In this document: positions 56,179 through 64,000 of the stretch, piece after piece | How positions within the stretch are numbered: the stretch's first letter is position 1 | How the letters are laid out: each line of letters starts with the position of its first letter | NCBI RefSeq assembly: GCF_025813715.1 | Contig: NZ_CP107532.1 | Location: 3,116,001-3,180,000 of the forward strand | From: Methylobacterium sp. FF17 | Lineage (GTDB): Bacteria > Pseudomonadota > Alphaproteobacteria > Rhizobiales > Beijerinckiaceae | Direction: 5' to 3' | Length of the DNA stretch: 64,000 nucleotides | Translations under genes and position numbers: made by a program | Notes under the pieces: generated by a model | Database searches by the model: none | The model's input: the letters and a program-made list of their open reading frames with translations, nothing else | What the model was told of the DNA's origin: nothing

Positions 56179-56472
56179 CTACGGCCAGATCCACGCGCAG
56201 GCGCTTTCGCCGGTGACGGACAGGCACTCGTAGGGCGCCCCGCCCACCATCGCCCGGTGCTCGGCCGCAGCGATCCGCCCGCGCGGGACCAGGCGGCACC
56301 CTGGATGACTGGGAAGGGCGGTTTCCGCCACCGCCCGCTCACCGGTACTCATCAGCACCCGCAGGTTGACCAGAGTGTCGCAGGCGAGGACCTGAGCGAG
56401 TGGCTCCGACCGTAGGGGTGAACCGACCCCTACCAGTGCTGCGACGATCCAGATGCGCAAAGGGGCCGTCAT
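56179..56472 (-). CDS. Secreted cysteine-containing protein, paralog 2 (97 aa)
   Basis: Signal peptide MTAPLRIWIVAALVGVGSPL; mature part with CDTLVNLRVLM, HPGCRLV, YECLSVTGESACAWIW. The same order of motifs as the upstream neighbour 56469-56861, with which it overlaps by ATGA. Four cysteines suggest two disulfides in the periplasm. Function unknown. Confidence 0.65.
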   Translation of the reverse strand: MTAPLRIWIVAALVGVGSPLRSEPLAQVLACDTLVNLRVLMSTGERAVAETALPSHPGCRLVPRGRIAAAEHRAMVGGAPYECLSVTGESACAWIWP

Positions 56473-56861
56473 CGGCGGGGCTTTTCCGCTGCCCGGGACT
56501 TCTCGCCAGCGCGCGCCTTCGTGGGCGGCTGGCTGAGGTTCACTGCGCCGGCCACGACCCAATGGCAGACACTGGTGCTGCGCAGGGACAGGCAATCGTA
56601 GTCGCTGCCGTTCAGGCTCAGGCGCTCCTGCAGGGCGGTGATCGCGTCCCGCGCCAGCACCGCGCAACCGAGATGATCCGCCTTGTCGTCACCGAGGATC
56701 GCCGCCGCGACCGTCGTATCCGCCTTGGTCTGCCGCATCAGGAGGCGCAGATTCACCAGGGAGGGGCAGCCGATGACGGGAGCCGGTCCCGCCGCCTCGG
56801 CGGTTGGGGAAGCTCCTGCGGCCAGCAACAGGGCGATGCCGATCAGGCGAAGGGGGGACAT
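56469..56861 (-). CDS. Secreted cysteine-containing protein, paralog 1 (130 aa)
   Basis: Signal peptide MSPLRLIGIALLLAAGASPT and AEAAG. Mature part has CPSLVNLRLLM, HLGCAVLARDAITALQERL, YDCLSLRSTSVCHWVVAGAV and a basic tail. Four cysteines spaced as in paralog 2. The pair overlap by four bases and probably arose by tandem duplication. Confidence 0.68.
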   Translation of the reverse strand: MSPLRLIGIALLLAAGASPTAEAAGPAPVIGCPSLVNLRLLMRQTKADTTVAAAILGDDKADHLGCAVLARDAITALQERLSLNGSDYDCLSLRSTSVCHWVVAGAVNLSQPPTKARAGEKSRAAEKPRR

Positions 56862-56981
56862 CTCGGACCTCTGTCGACGCGCCGGGTGTGCGTTCTCGGC
56901 CCACCATACGGCGGATCGCCGACCCTGCTGCAGCAGCAATTAGGGCGGATATGGGTCCGAAACACGGGTGTCCTCGCTGAG

Positions 56982-57485
56982 TCAGCCGGCCACGCGGCGC
57001 AGCTTTGCGAACCGCTTGAGTGCCCTGTCGCGACGCAGGCGTGAGAGCCGGTCGATCCAGAAGATGCCGTCGAGCTGATCGACCTCGTGTTGCAGGCAGG
57101 CTGCGCGAAATCCCTCCGCTTCCTCCTCGTGCTCGACCCCGGACAGGTCGCTGAAGCGGACACGTACCCGCACGGCCCGATCGACCGTTTCCACGATCCC
57201 CGGCATCGAGACGCTGCCCTCCGTCTGCGGGCCGCGCTCGTCGGATGTCCAGACGATCTGGGGATTGACGTAGATCGTCGTCGGCGCGCCGGGCTCCATG
57301 CGCAGGACCACGACCCGCTGCAGCAACCCGATATGCGGCAGGGTCAGGCCGAGGGCGGAGACCGCCTGCATCACCGCTTCGAGGTCGGCGACGGATTGCC
57401 GAAGGCTCGCATCGAAGGCGGTCACCGGCTCCGCGACGTGGCGCAGGCGGGGGTCGGGATAGAGGAGGAGGGATGCGGCTGACAC
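56982..57485 (-). CDS. Peptide-deformylase-like protein lacking key catalytic residues
   Basis: 167 residues with the peptide deformylase fold (YPDPRLRHVAEPV; NPQIVWTSD; HEVDQLDGIFWIDRLSRLRR). The usual three motifs are altered: GLAAPQ appears as GLTLPH (Gln to His51), EGCLS as EGSVS (metal-ligand Cys to Ser91), and HEFDH as HEVDQ (second metal-ligand His to Gln137). His133 and Glu134 remain. So metal binding and deformylase activity look lost, and it is probably a regulatory or binding paralog. The start is uncertain: GTG 57485 fits the domain; no ATG is close. Confidence 0.75.
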   Translation of the reverse strand: MSAASLLLYPDPRLRHVAEPVTAFDASLRQSVADLEAVMQAVSALGLTLPHIGLLQRVVVLRMEPGAPTTIYVNPQIVWTSDERGPQTEGSVSMPGIVETVDRAVRVRVRFSDLSGVEHEEEAEGFRAACLQHEVDQLDGIFWIDRLSRLRRDRALKRFAKLRRVAG

Positions 57486-57616
57486 CGTTATGGTCCGAGG
57501 GTTGGAGTGTTCACGCCTGCGCGAGCGCACGTGGGGCTGGCTCGGGAAACGGCCTCGTGGCGCACTCCTTGCGGCCGGAGAGGCTCGCGCCGCTGGAAAC
57601 GCCTCCGGGAGACACA

Positions 57617-57805
57617 ATGATCGATCATCGTCCCGAATCCCGATCCGAGGGCGCCGAGGGCCGACGCGCCGGCATCGGCGACGCCGGCGGGATCCTCCTG
57701 CTGATGTTGACGACCCTGCTCGGACTCCTCTGGGCGATCGTGCTGGTCACCCATTTCCACGCCCCCTTGAGCAGCGTCGGCCAGTCGCTTTGGCTGACGC
57801 GTTGA
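57617..57805 (+). CDS. Small single-pass membrane protein (62 aa)
   Basis: MIDHRPESRSEGAEGRRAGI followed by a hydrophobic helix (ILLLMLTTLLGLLWAIVLVT) and a short tail. GGGAG is six bases before the ATG. Its stop nearly touches the convergent tamB stop (57809). Function unknown. Confidence 0.6.
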   Translation: MIDHRPESRSEGAEGRRAGIGDAGGILLLMLTTLLGLLWAIVLVTHFHAPLSSVGQSLWLTR

Positions 57806-57808
57806 GGA

Positions 57809-60800
57809 TCAGTACTCCCACTCGGCCCCGACGCCCACGGCGGTGCGGCCGTCGCTGCCGGCTTCGCCCTGGATCTTGATCCGCCGCGTCACGTCGTAAT
57901 CCACCGTCGCGGCGGTGTCGGCGGGCTTGGCCCCTGCCTTGACGCCGACGCTGAGGCGGTCGCTGAGGTAGCGCGAGGCGCCCAGAGCCGGCCCGCCGCT
58001 GGCACCCGTCGAGACGTCGAGGCTGTCGAGCCCGAGACCCTTGCGTGCCTGCTCGAACACATCGACGCCGCCGGCCCCGCCGGAGAACTGCGCCACGGCC
58101 TGTGCGAGTTGGAGGGCCTGGAACGGCGACAGGCCGCCCGACGCCTTCTTGAAGAGCAGCCGCGACAGGACCTCGTCCTGGGGCAGGCTCGGGTCGGAGG
58201 TCAGCAGGAAGCTCGGTTGATTGGCCGGTCCGGTGACGGCGATGCGCGCGGTGACCTCGGCCGCCTTGGTCTCGGCGACGAAATCGAGGTCCGGAGCTGC
58301 GATCTCGCCGCCGAACGTGAGGCGTCCCCGGGTAAAGTCCAACCGCTGGCCGACCACGCTGAGGCGGCCGCGCCGCATCTCGAAGGCGCCGTTCGCCACG
58401 GGATCCCGCGACGAACCGGTGAGGCGCAGCGATCCGCCGAGCTCGGCGTCGATGCCGCGCCCGCGCACGAAGATCCGGTTCGGCGCATTCACCGCGATGT
58501 CGAGGGTGGCGTCGAAGGGCGGTGCCGGCTTCCTCCCCTTGCGGCCGAGGGCGGCGACCTGAGCCCGGCGATCCGCCCGCGCGGCGAGGCGCGCGCGGAC
58601 CTCCGGCGGCGTGTTGACCCGTCGGATCTCGGGCAGGGGCTGCACGGTGGCGGGCAGGCGGTCCGGCACGGAGACATCGACGGAGGCGAGATCGATCCGC
58701 CCGGCGACCTTCGGGGTCCGGGCGAGGGGGCCGGTCAGAGCGAGGTTCAGGCTCGCGACAGCCGTCATCAGCGGGCTGGACACGAGTTCGGCCCGCTCGG
58801 CCGAGACTCGCAGGGAGCCCGGAAAGCCGGCCGCCGGGTCGAGCGCCACGCGTCCGTCGCCCCGCAGGGTGCCGCCGTTGCGGGTCAGCGCGGTCAGGCG
58901 CTCCACCACCAGGGTATCGCCACGCCCTGTGACGCGCCCCTCGATGTTGGTCAGCCGGATGCCCTGGAGCGGATCGGTGAACGAACCGCCCGTCAGGGTT
59001 GCGACGCCCTCGGCGCGGGGTGCCGCGAGGTTGCCGGAAACGCCGGCATCGATGGCGATGCGCCCAGCGACGCGCTGGCCTCCGACGCTCAGGAGGCTGT
59101 TCGCCAGCGCCAAGTCGAGCGTGCCGCGCAGCTTCAAGGCCAGCGCGCCGCCCGCCGCGATGGGAAGCGAGCCGCCGATGGTCATCTCGGCGCCGCGCCC
59201 GGCCGAGACACGGCCGTCGATCCCGGCACGTCCCTCGGAGACCGTTCCGCTGGCTCGGGCCTCGATCGGGGGCAGACCGGCCTTGCGGGTCTCCGGCGTG
59301 ACGAGGCGGGCGACGGTCAGCGCGTAGCGCCCCTCCGGCCGTTCGGCGGGCCCGCGCAGGTCGGCATCACCGTCGAGAGTGCCCGTCACCGCGAGGCTCG
59401 GGGAGGCGATGCGGGCCAGTGCGAGAGGCAGGGCACGGATGCCGACCTTGAGGTCGAGGGTCTGGCCGGCGCGCCCGGAAATGCTGACGCGACCGCCGCC
59501 GGCGGCCACCACCAGGTTGTCGATGACGGCCGATCCGCCGTCGAGTGTCACGCTGGCGGGGTTCGCCAGGGCCAGCCGGTCCCCTCCGCGTGCGGCGGAG
59601 AACCGGGCGAGTTCGATCCGGGTACGCTCTCCCGGCACGAGGCGTGCGGCGCCGTCGAGGTCGAAGCCCCGCGCCTTGGCCGAGAGCGTGATGTCGCTGG
59701 CGTTCGGCGAACCGATGGCGGAGAGGCGTATCGTATCGAGGCTTTCCCCCGCCGCGACGAGGCGGTCGGCATTCACGCGTCCGTCGATCACCGGTCGGCC
59801 GCGCAGGTCGCGCCCGGTGAGGTCGGAATCGAGGCGGGACAGGCCGAATTCACCGGCACGCAGCGACGTGCCCTTCGCCCGGAGCGCGGCATCCTGCCGG
59901 CCGCCATCGCGGGACAGGGTGATGGCGGCGTCCACGCTGCCGCCCAAGGGCGTCAGGGCGAGAGGGGAGAGGTCGTCGAGGTTGCCGGCCGCCAGGGTAA
60001 GCGCCGCTTGCGTCAGGAGGGTGCGGGCGTCGATGGCCGCGCTGCCGTCGAGGGCGACGGAGCCGAGCCGGAAGGCCAGCCGGTCGAGCGACCATGCATC
60101 TCCCGCCCCCCGGGCGAGGTGTGCGTCGCCGCGCAAGGGCTTCCCGCCGACATCGCCGGACAGGCGGACGGTGCCATCGAGGGCGCCGGTGAGGTCCGTA
60201 AGGGCGGCGTCCAGGCGCAGATCGCGCAGGGGCCGTCCGAGGGCGCGGGCCGCGTCCGCCGTCAGCGTGGCGGCGAGGTCCGGCTTCTCCAGGGTGCCGC
60301 TGAGGCGTCCGTCGAGGAGCGCGCGGCCGGCGAGCTTCGGATCGAGGGTCGAGAGATCCTTGAGGTCGACGATCAGCTTGGCGTCCGCCACCCGCGCCGT
60401 GGCGCGGCCCTCCAGGCGTCCTACGACCTCCGCGCCCTCGAAGCGTGCGCCGTCGAAGGCGTAGCCGTCATAGACCTGCGAGAGGCGTCCGCTGAAGCGC
60501 GGTGCCCGGCCGAGGGTCCGATCCAGGGCGGGGATCGAGAGGGCGAGCCCGCTCGTGCGCAGGTCCACATCCGCCGAGACCGCCTTGCGGGCGGGATCGC
60601 CCGTCAGGGCGGCCCGCGCCGTGAGCGCCCCGGCGAGGGGCCTGCCGGCCATTTCCGAGAAGGCCGCGAGATCGGACAGCGCCGCATCGACTGTTCCGGT
60701 GAGGGTGTTCTGCCCGATCCGGCCCGCATAGGACGCTCGGGCCGTCGGTCCGTCGAGGTCGAGGCGGGTGACGTCGAGGACGTTGTCCGGCTGGAGCGTG

Positions 60801-62203
60801 CCGCGGAAGGTGAGGGCCGCCCGCGATCCGATCGCCCGCCGCAGGGCCGGGTCGGCGAGGCGAAGGCCCTCCACCTTGGCGTCGGCCGAGAGCGCGAAGC
60901 GGGCCGCGCCGGGCTCCGGTCCGGTGGGCAGCATCGCCAGGATGGCGTCGACCCGCTCCAGAGCGCTGCCGTCCGCCCGCAGGCCGGCGGCCTTGAGGGT
61001 GCCGTTCACGGTCGGCCGGGCGATGGGTCCCTTCAGGCTGCCGTCGAAGGCGAGGCTGTCGAGTTCGGCATCGGCCGCCCGGGTAACGCCTCCGTCGGTC
61101 GGCAGCGCGCGCGCGGAGACGAGAAAGTCGGCGACGCGGTCGGCGCCGAGCGTGCCGCGCGCGTCGAGGCGCGCCGTGCGGGACGTGAGTTCGAGCCGGT
61201 CGATGCCGAAGGCGCCGCTATCGGCGAAGCGCAGGCCCCCTTCGAGCTTGGTGGTGCCGGAGAAGATCGCCGCAGCCGGGCCTGGCAGCAGGGCCTCGAT
61301 GCGCGAGGCGAGATCCAGGGCGAGCCGGCGCTCGGCCCCGATCCGCGAGATGCGGGCGGTCCCCTTGGCGCCGAGGTCGGGGCCGGCATCGAGATCGAGA
61401 CGCGCGTTCCAGGCGTCGAGGGTGCCGCGTCCGTCGAGGTCGAGGTTGATCGGGGGGGTGCCGGGGATGTTGGCCGCCTTCGAGAGCAGGCCACCGGCGG
61501 GCTCCACAAGGGTGGTCCTGAGTTCCAGGACCTCCCCCTTCGGCACGAACAGCAGCCGGGCGCCGAAGCGTCCCCCGGCATCCAGGCGGCGCACGTCGAG
61601 GTCGAGGTCCAGCCCCTCGGAGGGCGCGCCGAGTTTGGCGCGCCCTTCGGCTGCGAGCCGGGCGGATTGGCCCGCCAGCGCTTCGCCCAGGATGAGTTCC
61701 GCAAGCTTGAACGCCTTGACCTCGACCTTGACCGGCAGGTCCGGCAGCAGGGAGCCGTCCGGCTCCGGGGTCGCGGAGACCGGGGCGGGGAGGGGGCGCC
61801 GAAGGACTTCCAGGCGTCCGACCTCCAGGCTCTCCACCTCGAGGCGGCCCGACAGCAGGGCGAGGCGCCGCCAGACCAGGCGCGCCCGGTCGAGCTTCAG
61901 CCAGACGCCGTTCGCGTCGCTGATCGCCACGTCGCGGATCGTGGCGTCCGACGAGAGGGCGCCGTCGACGGCGCCGATGGCGACCCGCGAGCCCGGTGTG
62001 GACAGGGCCCGCGACAGCAGGCCGCCGAGCACGGTCTTCTCGCCGTCGTCCGCATGGGTCAGGGTGGCCTGGCTCGCGGCGAATACCGACAGGCACAGGA
62101 GCACCGCGACGACGCGCACCCTCCCGAACTTCTTCGCGACCATCCGCGCCGCCCGAGGAGGGCGGGCCGGTGCCCATGCGCTCAGTGCGGTCCGCAAGCC
62201 CAT
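57809..62203 (-). CDS. tamB: TamB, translocation and assembly module inner-membrane protein
   Basis: 1464 residues. The N-terminal signal-anchor (VRVVAVLLCLSVFAASQATL) is followed by a very long beta-rich body typical of AsmA-like/DUF490 proteins, with many repeats of the type LDLDGRGTLDAWNARLDLD. The C-terminal DUF490 domain has SFLLTSDPSLPQDEVLSRLL, FKKASGGLSPFQALQLAQAV and the final GVGAEWEY. TamB spans the periplasm and, with TamA, helps lipids and outer-membrane proteins reach the outer membrane. The start ATG (62201-62203) overlaps the tamA stop by four bases (ATGA), so the two are co-translated. Confidence 0.92.
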   Translation of the reverse strand: MGLRTALSAWAPARPPRAARMVAKKFGRVRVVAVLLCLSVFAASQATLTHADDGEKTVLGGLLSRALSTPGSRVAIGAVDGALSSDATIRDVAISDANGVWLKLDRARLVWRRLALLSGRLEVESLEVGRLEVLRRPLPAPVSATPEPDGSLLPDLPVKVEVKAFKLAELILGEALAGQSARLAAEGRAKLGAPSEGLDLDLDVRRLDAGGRFGARLLFVPKGEVLELRTTLVEPAGGLLSKAANIPGTPPINLDLDGRGTLDAWNARLDLDAGPDLGAKGTARISRIGAERRLALDLASRIEALLPGPAAAIFSGTTKLEGGLRFADSGAFGIDRLELTSRTARLDARGTLGADRVADFLVSARALPTDGGVTRAADAELDSLAFDGSLKGPIARPTVNGTLKAAGLRADGSALERVDAILAMLPTGPEPGAARFALSADAKVEGLRLADPALRRAIGSRAALTFRGTLQPDNVLDVTRLDLDGPTARASYAGRIGQNTLTGTVDAALSDLAAFSEMAGRPLAGALTARAALTGDPARKAVSADVDLRTSGLALSIPALDRTLGRAPRFSGRLSQVYDGYAFDGARFEGAEVVGRLEGRATARVADAKLIVDLKDLSTLDPKLAGRALLDGRLSGTLEKPDLAATLTADAARALGRPLRDLRLDAALTDLTGALDGTVRLSGDVGGKPLRGDAHLARGAGDAWSLDRLAFRLGSVALDGSAAIDARTLLTQAALTLAAGNLDDLSPLALTPLGGSVDAAITLSRDGGRQDAALRAKGTSLRAGEFGLSRLDSDLTGRDLRGRPVIDGRVNADRLVAAGESLDTIRLSAIGSPNASDITLSAKARGFDLDGAARLVPGERTRIELARFSAARGGDRLALANPASVTLDGGSAVIDNLVVAAGGGRVSISGRAGQTLDLKVGIRALPLALARIASPSLAVTGTLDGDADLRGPAERPEGRYALTVARLVTPETRKAGLPPIEARASGTVSEGRAGIDGRVSAGRGAEMTIGGSLPIAAGGALALKLRGTLDLALANSLLSVGGQRVAGRIAIDAGVSGNLAAPRAEGVATLTGGSFTDPLQGIRLTNIEGRVTGRGDTLVVERLTALTRNGGTLRGDGRVALDPAAGFPGSLRVSAERAELVSSPLMTAVASLNLALTGPLARTPKVAGRIDLASVDVSVPDRLPATVQPLPEIRRVNTPPEVRARLAARADRRAQVAALGRKGRKPAPPFDATLDIAVNAPNRIFVRGRGIDAELGGSLRLTGSSRDPVANGAFEMRRGRLSVVGQRLDFTRGRLTFGGEIAAPDLDFVAETKAAEVTARIAVTGPANQPSFLLTSDPSLPQDEVLSRLLFKKASGGLSPFQALQLAQAVAQFSGGAGGVDVFEQARKGLGLDSLDVSTGASGGPALGASRYLSDRLSVGVKAGAKPADTAATVDYDVTRRIKIQGEAGSDGRTAVGVGAEWEY

Positions 62204-64000
62204 CAGAACGACTGCCCCAGGCTGATGTAGAGGGCCACGGGGCGCTCGTGATTGCCCTTGATGCGGTCCATCGGGAAGGCGACATCGACGCGGATCGGAC
62301 CGATGCCGGTGTAGTAGCGCAGCCCCAGGCCGACGGCGTAGCGGATGCGCTCGTCGAAATCGGGCAGGCTTCCGGCGAACGCCGTGCCGGCATCGATGAA
62401 CGGCACCACGCCGATCGTGTCCGTGACCTTGATGCGCGCCTCCACCGACGCTTCGAGAAGGCTGCGCCCACCGATCGGCAGGTTGAAGGGGCCGCGCGGC
62501 CCGAGCGTCCGATAGGGGAAGCCACGCACCGACCCGCCGCCGCCGGCGAAGAAGCGGATATTGGCGGGGATGTCCTCGAGGTTCGCCCCCGAGATCGAGC
62601 CGAAGCCGATGCGCCCGGCCAGGATGTAGCGGCCCTCGTCGTCGAAGGCGTAGTAGGTCGAGCCCTGCGCCTTGGCGACGAAGATCGAGGGGTTCGAGCC
62701 CAGGAACCCCGCATAGGGCGTGGCCGAGGCGGTGAGGCGCACGCCTTCGGTCGGGTCGAGCAGGTTGTCCGTCGAATCGTAGGAGACCGACAGCGGAACG
62801 CCCACGAGGCGGTAATCGACCTTGCCCAGCGCGTCCTGCGAGCGGCCGGCCTGACCATCGACGCCGATCTGCGCGAAGAAGGTGTCCGAGAACCGGTGGC
62901 GCAGGGCGACCGTGCCCCCGGCCGCGTCGCTGACGTAGGATTGCTGCGCCTCGCGACCCGCGAAGACGTTGGCGACGAGGTCGTTGCGCGTGCCCCACAG
63001 AGCCGGCTTGACGAAGGTGGCGGAGACCCGCCCGCCCAGTCCGTTCGAATCGATGCCGGCCGCCTTGCGCTGCTTGGCGTAGAGATCGTTGCCGAGATAG
63101 TAGATGTCGGCGTCGAGCCGCAAGGTCTCGCCCCCGCCGAACAGGTTGCGGTTGGCGTAGTAGGCCCGGATACCCGGTCCGTCCACGGTGGAGAACCGGG
63201 CGGCGACGCCGATCAGGTTCCGCTCGCGCTCGGTGACGTCCACGAAGATCGGCAGGTTGCCGGCGGCGTCCAGGGTCTCGCCCTCGCGCACGCGGATCGA
63301 GCCGAGGCCCTCGACCTTGGCCACGAAGCGCCGGATGTCCGACACGGCCTTCGGGGAATAGGGATCGCCCGGCTCGGCATAGATGAACGAGCGGACGACG
63401 GCGGGGTCGATGTCCCGGGTGCCGCGGACCGCCACGTCGCCGAGGCCGGCGATCGGCCCCGGCTCGATCGTATAGGTCACGTCCATGACATGGGCGGCAT
63501 CGTCCACGACCGGATCACGCGACGCCGCCTTGGCGAAGGGGTGACCGAGGGCGCGGAAGCGATCCACGATCTTCGCCTCGCGGGCGAGAACGGTGGCGGA
63601 GCGTGCGGGCACGTCTGCGCCGACCCGCGTGAAGCGCTCGGGCAGGATCTCGTCGGGGACGGCATTGCCCCGTGCATCGCGCACCGCGATGGTGCGGAGG
63701 GTGTAGAGCGGCCCGGGGTCGACCACGACCTTGACGGGCACCAGGGCCCGCGCCCGCGAGGCTTCCGCCGCCCCCGCCGCCGTCACCACGCTGGCTTCCC
63801 CGGCCAGCGCCACGCCGTCGATGCGGATCGCGACTTTGCCCTGATAATAGCCGTAGCCGGAGAGCACGTCGGCCAGCCGGCGCAGGTCGGCCTCGGCGCG
63901 GCGCACCAGCCCCTCGCCATCGGGCGGTGCCTCCTGGCGCAGGCGGTAGAGGGTCGACGTGTCCTGGAGCGCCCGCAGCACGTCGTCGTCATCGACGCCC
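62203..64000 (-). CDS. tamA: TamA, outer-membrane Omp85-family protein (partial, 5' end outside window)
   Basis: About 599 residues are in the window and the frame is open to the right edge. POTRA-type segments (VVDPGPLYTLRTIAV and EPGPIAGLGDVAVRGTRDID) precede the C-terminal beta-barrel. The barrel includes AAGGTVALRHRFSDTFFAQI, FFAGGGGSVRGFPYRTLGPR (the conserved RGF region of Omp85 proteins) and ends in ALYISLGQSF with the terminal Phe of outer-membrane proteins. Partner of TamB. Confidence 0.9.
   Translation of the reverse strand, partial: GVDDDDVLRALQDTSTLYRLRQEAPPDGEGLVRRAEADLRRLADVLSGYGYYQGKVAIRIDGVALAGEASVVTAAGAAEASRARALVPVKVVVDPGPLYTLRTIAVRDARGNAVPDEILPERFTRVGADVPARSATVLAREAKIVDRFRALGHPFAKAASRDPVVDDAAHVMDVTYTIEPGPIAGLGDVAVRGTRDIDPAVVRSFIYAEPGDPYSPKAVSDIRRFVAKVEGLGSIRVREGETLDAAGNLPIFVDVTERERNLIGVAARFSTVDGPGIRAYYANRNLFGGGETLRLDADIYYLGNDLYAKQRKAAGIDSNGLGGRVSATFVKPALWGTRNDLVANVFAGREAQQSYVSDAAGGTVALRHRFSDTFFAQIGVDGQAGRSQDALGKVDYRLVGVPLSVSYDSTDNLLDPTEGVRLTASATPYAGFLGSNPSIFVAKAQGSTYYAFDDEGRYILAGRIGFGSISGANLEDIPANIRFFAGGGGSVRGFPYRTLGPRGPFNLPIGGRSLLEASVEARIKVTDTIGVVPFIDAGTAFAGSLPDFDERIRYAVGLGLRYYTGIGPIRVDVAFPMDRIKGNHERPVALYISLGQSF

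Noticed and set aside
58109..62230. 1373-codon open frame antisense to tamB
   Set aside because: Shadow of a high-GC gene; its translation is Gln/Gly/Arg/Glu-rich without domains, while tamB has clear family motifs.

Overview
The window is high-GC alphaproteobacterial DNA, most likely from a Methylobacterium/Methylorubrum relative. That assignment is inferred from gene content (TamA/TamB, a CYTH-CHAD protein, RlmB, TlyA and a DUF2934-like protein) and from base composition; no 16S gene is present to settle it. The window falls into two very different halves.

Positions 1-47143 form an insertion-sequence-riddled exopolysaccharide island. Its surviving cargo genes are a mannose-1-phosphate guanylyltransferase (395-1825), a polysaccharide pyruvyl transferase (16307-17311), a UDP-glucose 4-epimerase (26364-27356), a GH26-like RTX protein (29264-31780), a GT14 glycosyltransferase (32152-33069), a Wzy-like polymerase (35954-37273), a Tat-exported GH26-like protein (9125-10213) and the wreck of a GH16/LamG-like secreted protein (5550-9122). 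GDP-mannose and UDP-galactose supply, pyruvyl decoration, chain branching, polymerisation and secreted glycan-active enzymes together suggest a remnant exopolysaccharide or capsule locus. No flippase, priming transferase or export complex is visible. Several cargo genes (pyruvyl transferase, GT14, polymerase) are much more AT-rich than the rest, which suggests transfer.

The island has been broken up by IS elements: six copies of one 1467-bp IS1182-type element, two of a 1480-bp IS701 element, two of an IS110/IS1111-type element plus a third unrelated one, several IS630 and IS5 types, an IS3, an IS1, an IS4-like element and IS481 fragments. Many are nested. The IS1182-type element always lies between CTAG tetranucleotides, often the CTAG at the end of another IS. 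One copy (34033-35462) is a mosaic. The IS110/IS1111-type elements are the most informative part: inside the non-coding segment next to each recombinase gene are two short stretches that repeat the left and right insertion junctions. This is the layout expected of a bridge RNA / seekRNA, and it holds for two unrelated elements.

Positions 47144-64000 are ordinary chromosome with no IS. They carry tRNA-Glu(TTC) right beside the island edge, rlmB, a CYTH-CHAD protein, tlyA overlapping a TrmA/RlmD-type RNA methyltransferase, a run of small secreted or membrane proteins, a HAD phosphatase, two tandem paralogous secreted cysteine-containing proteins, a peptide-deformylase paralog that has lost key active-site residues, and tamB-tamA (tamA runs off the right edge). 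TamA and TamB overlap by four bases and act together in outer-membrane biogenesis.
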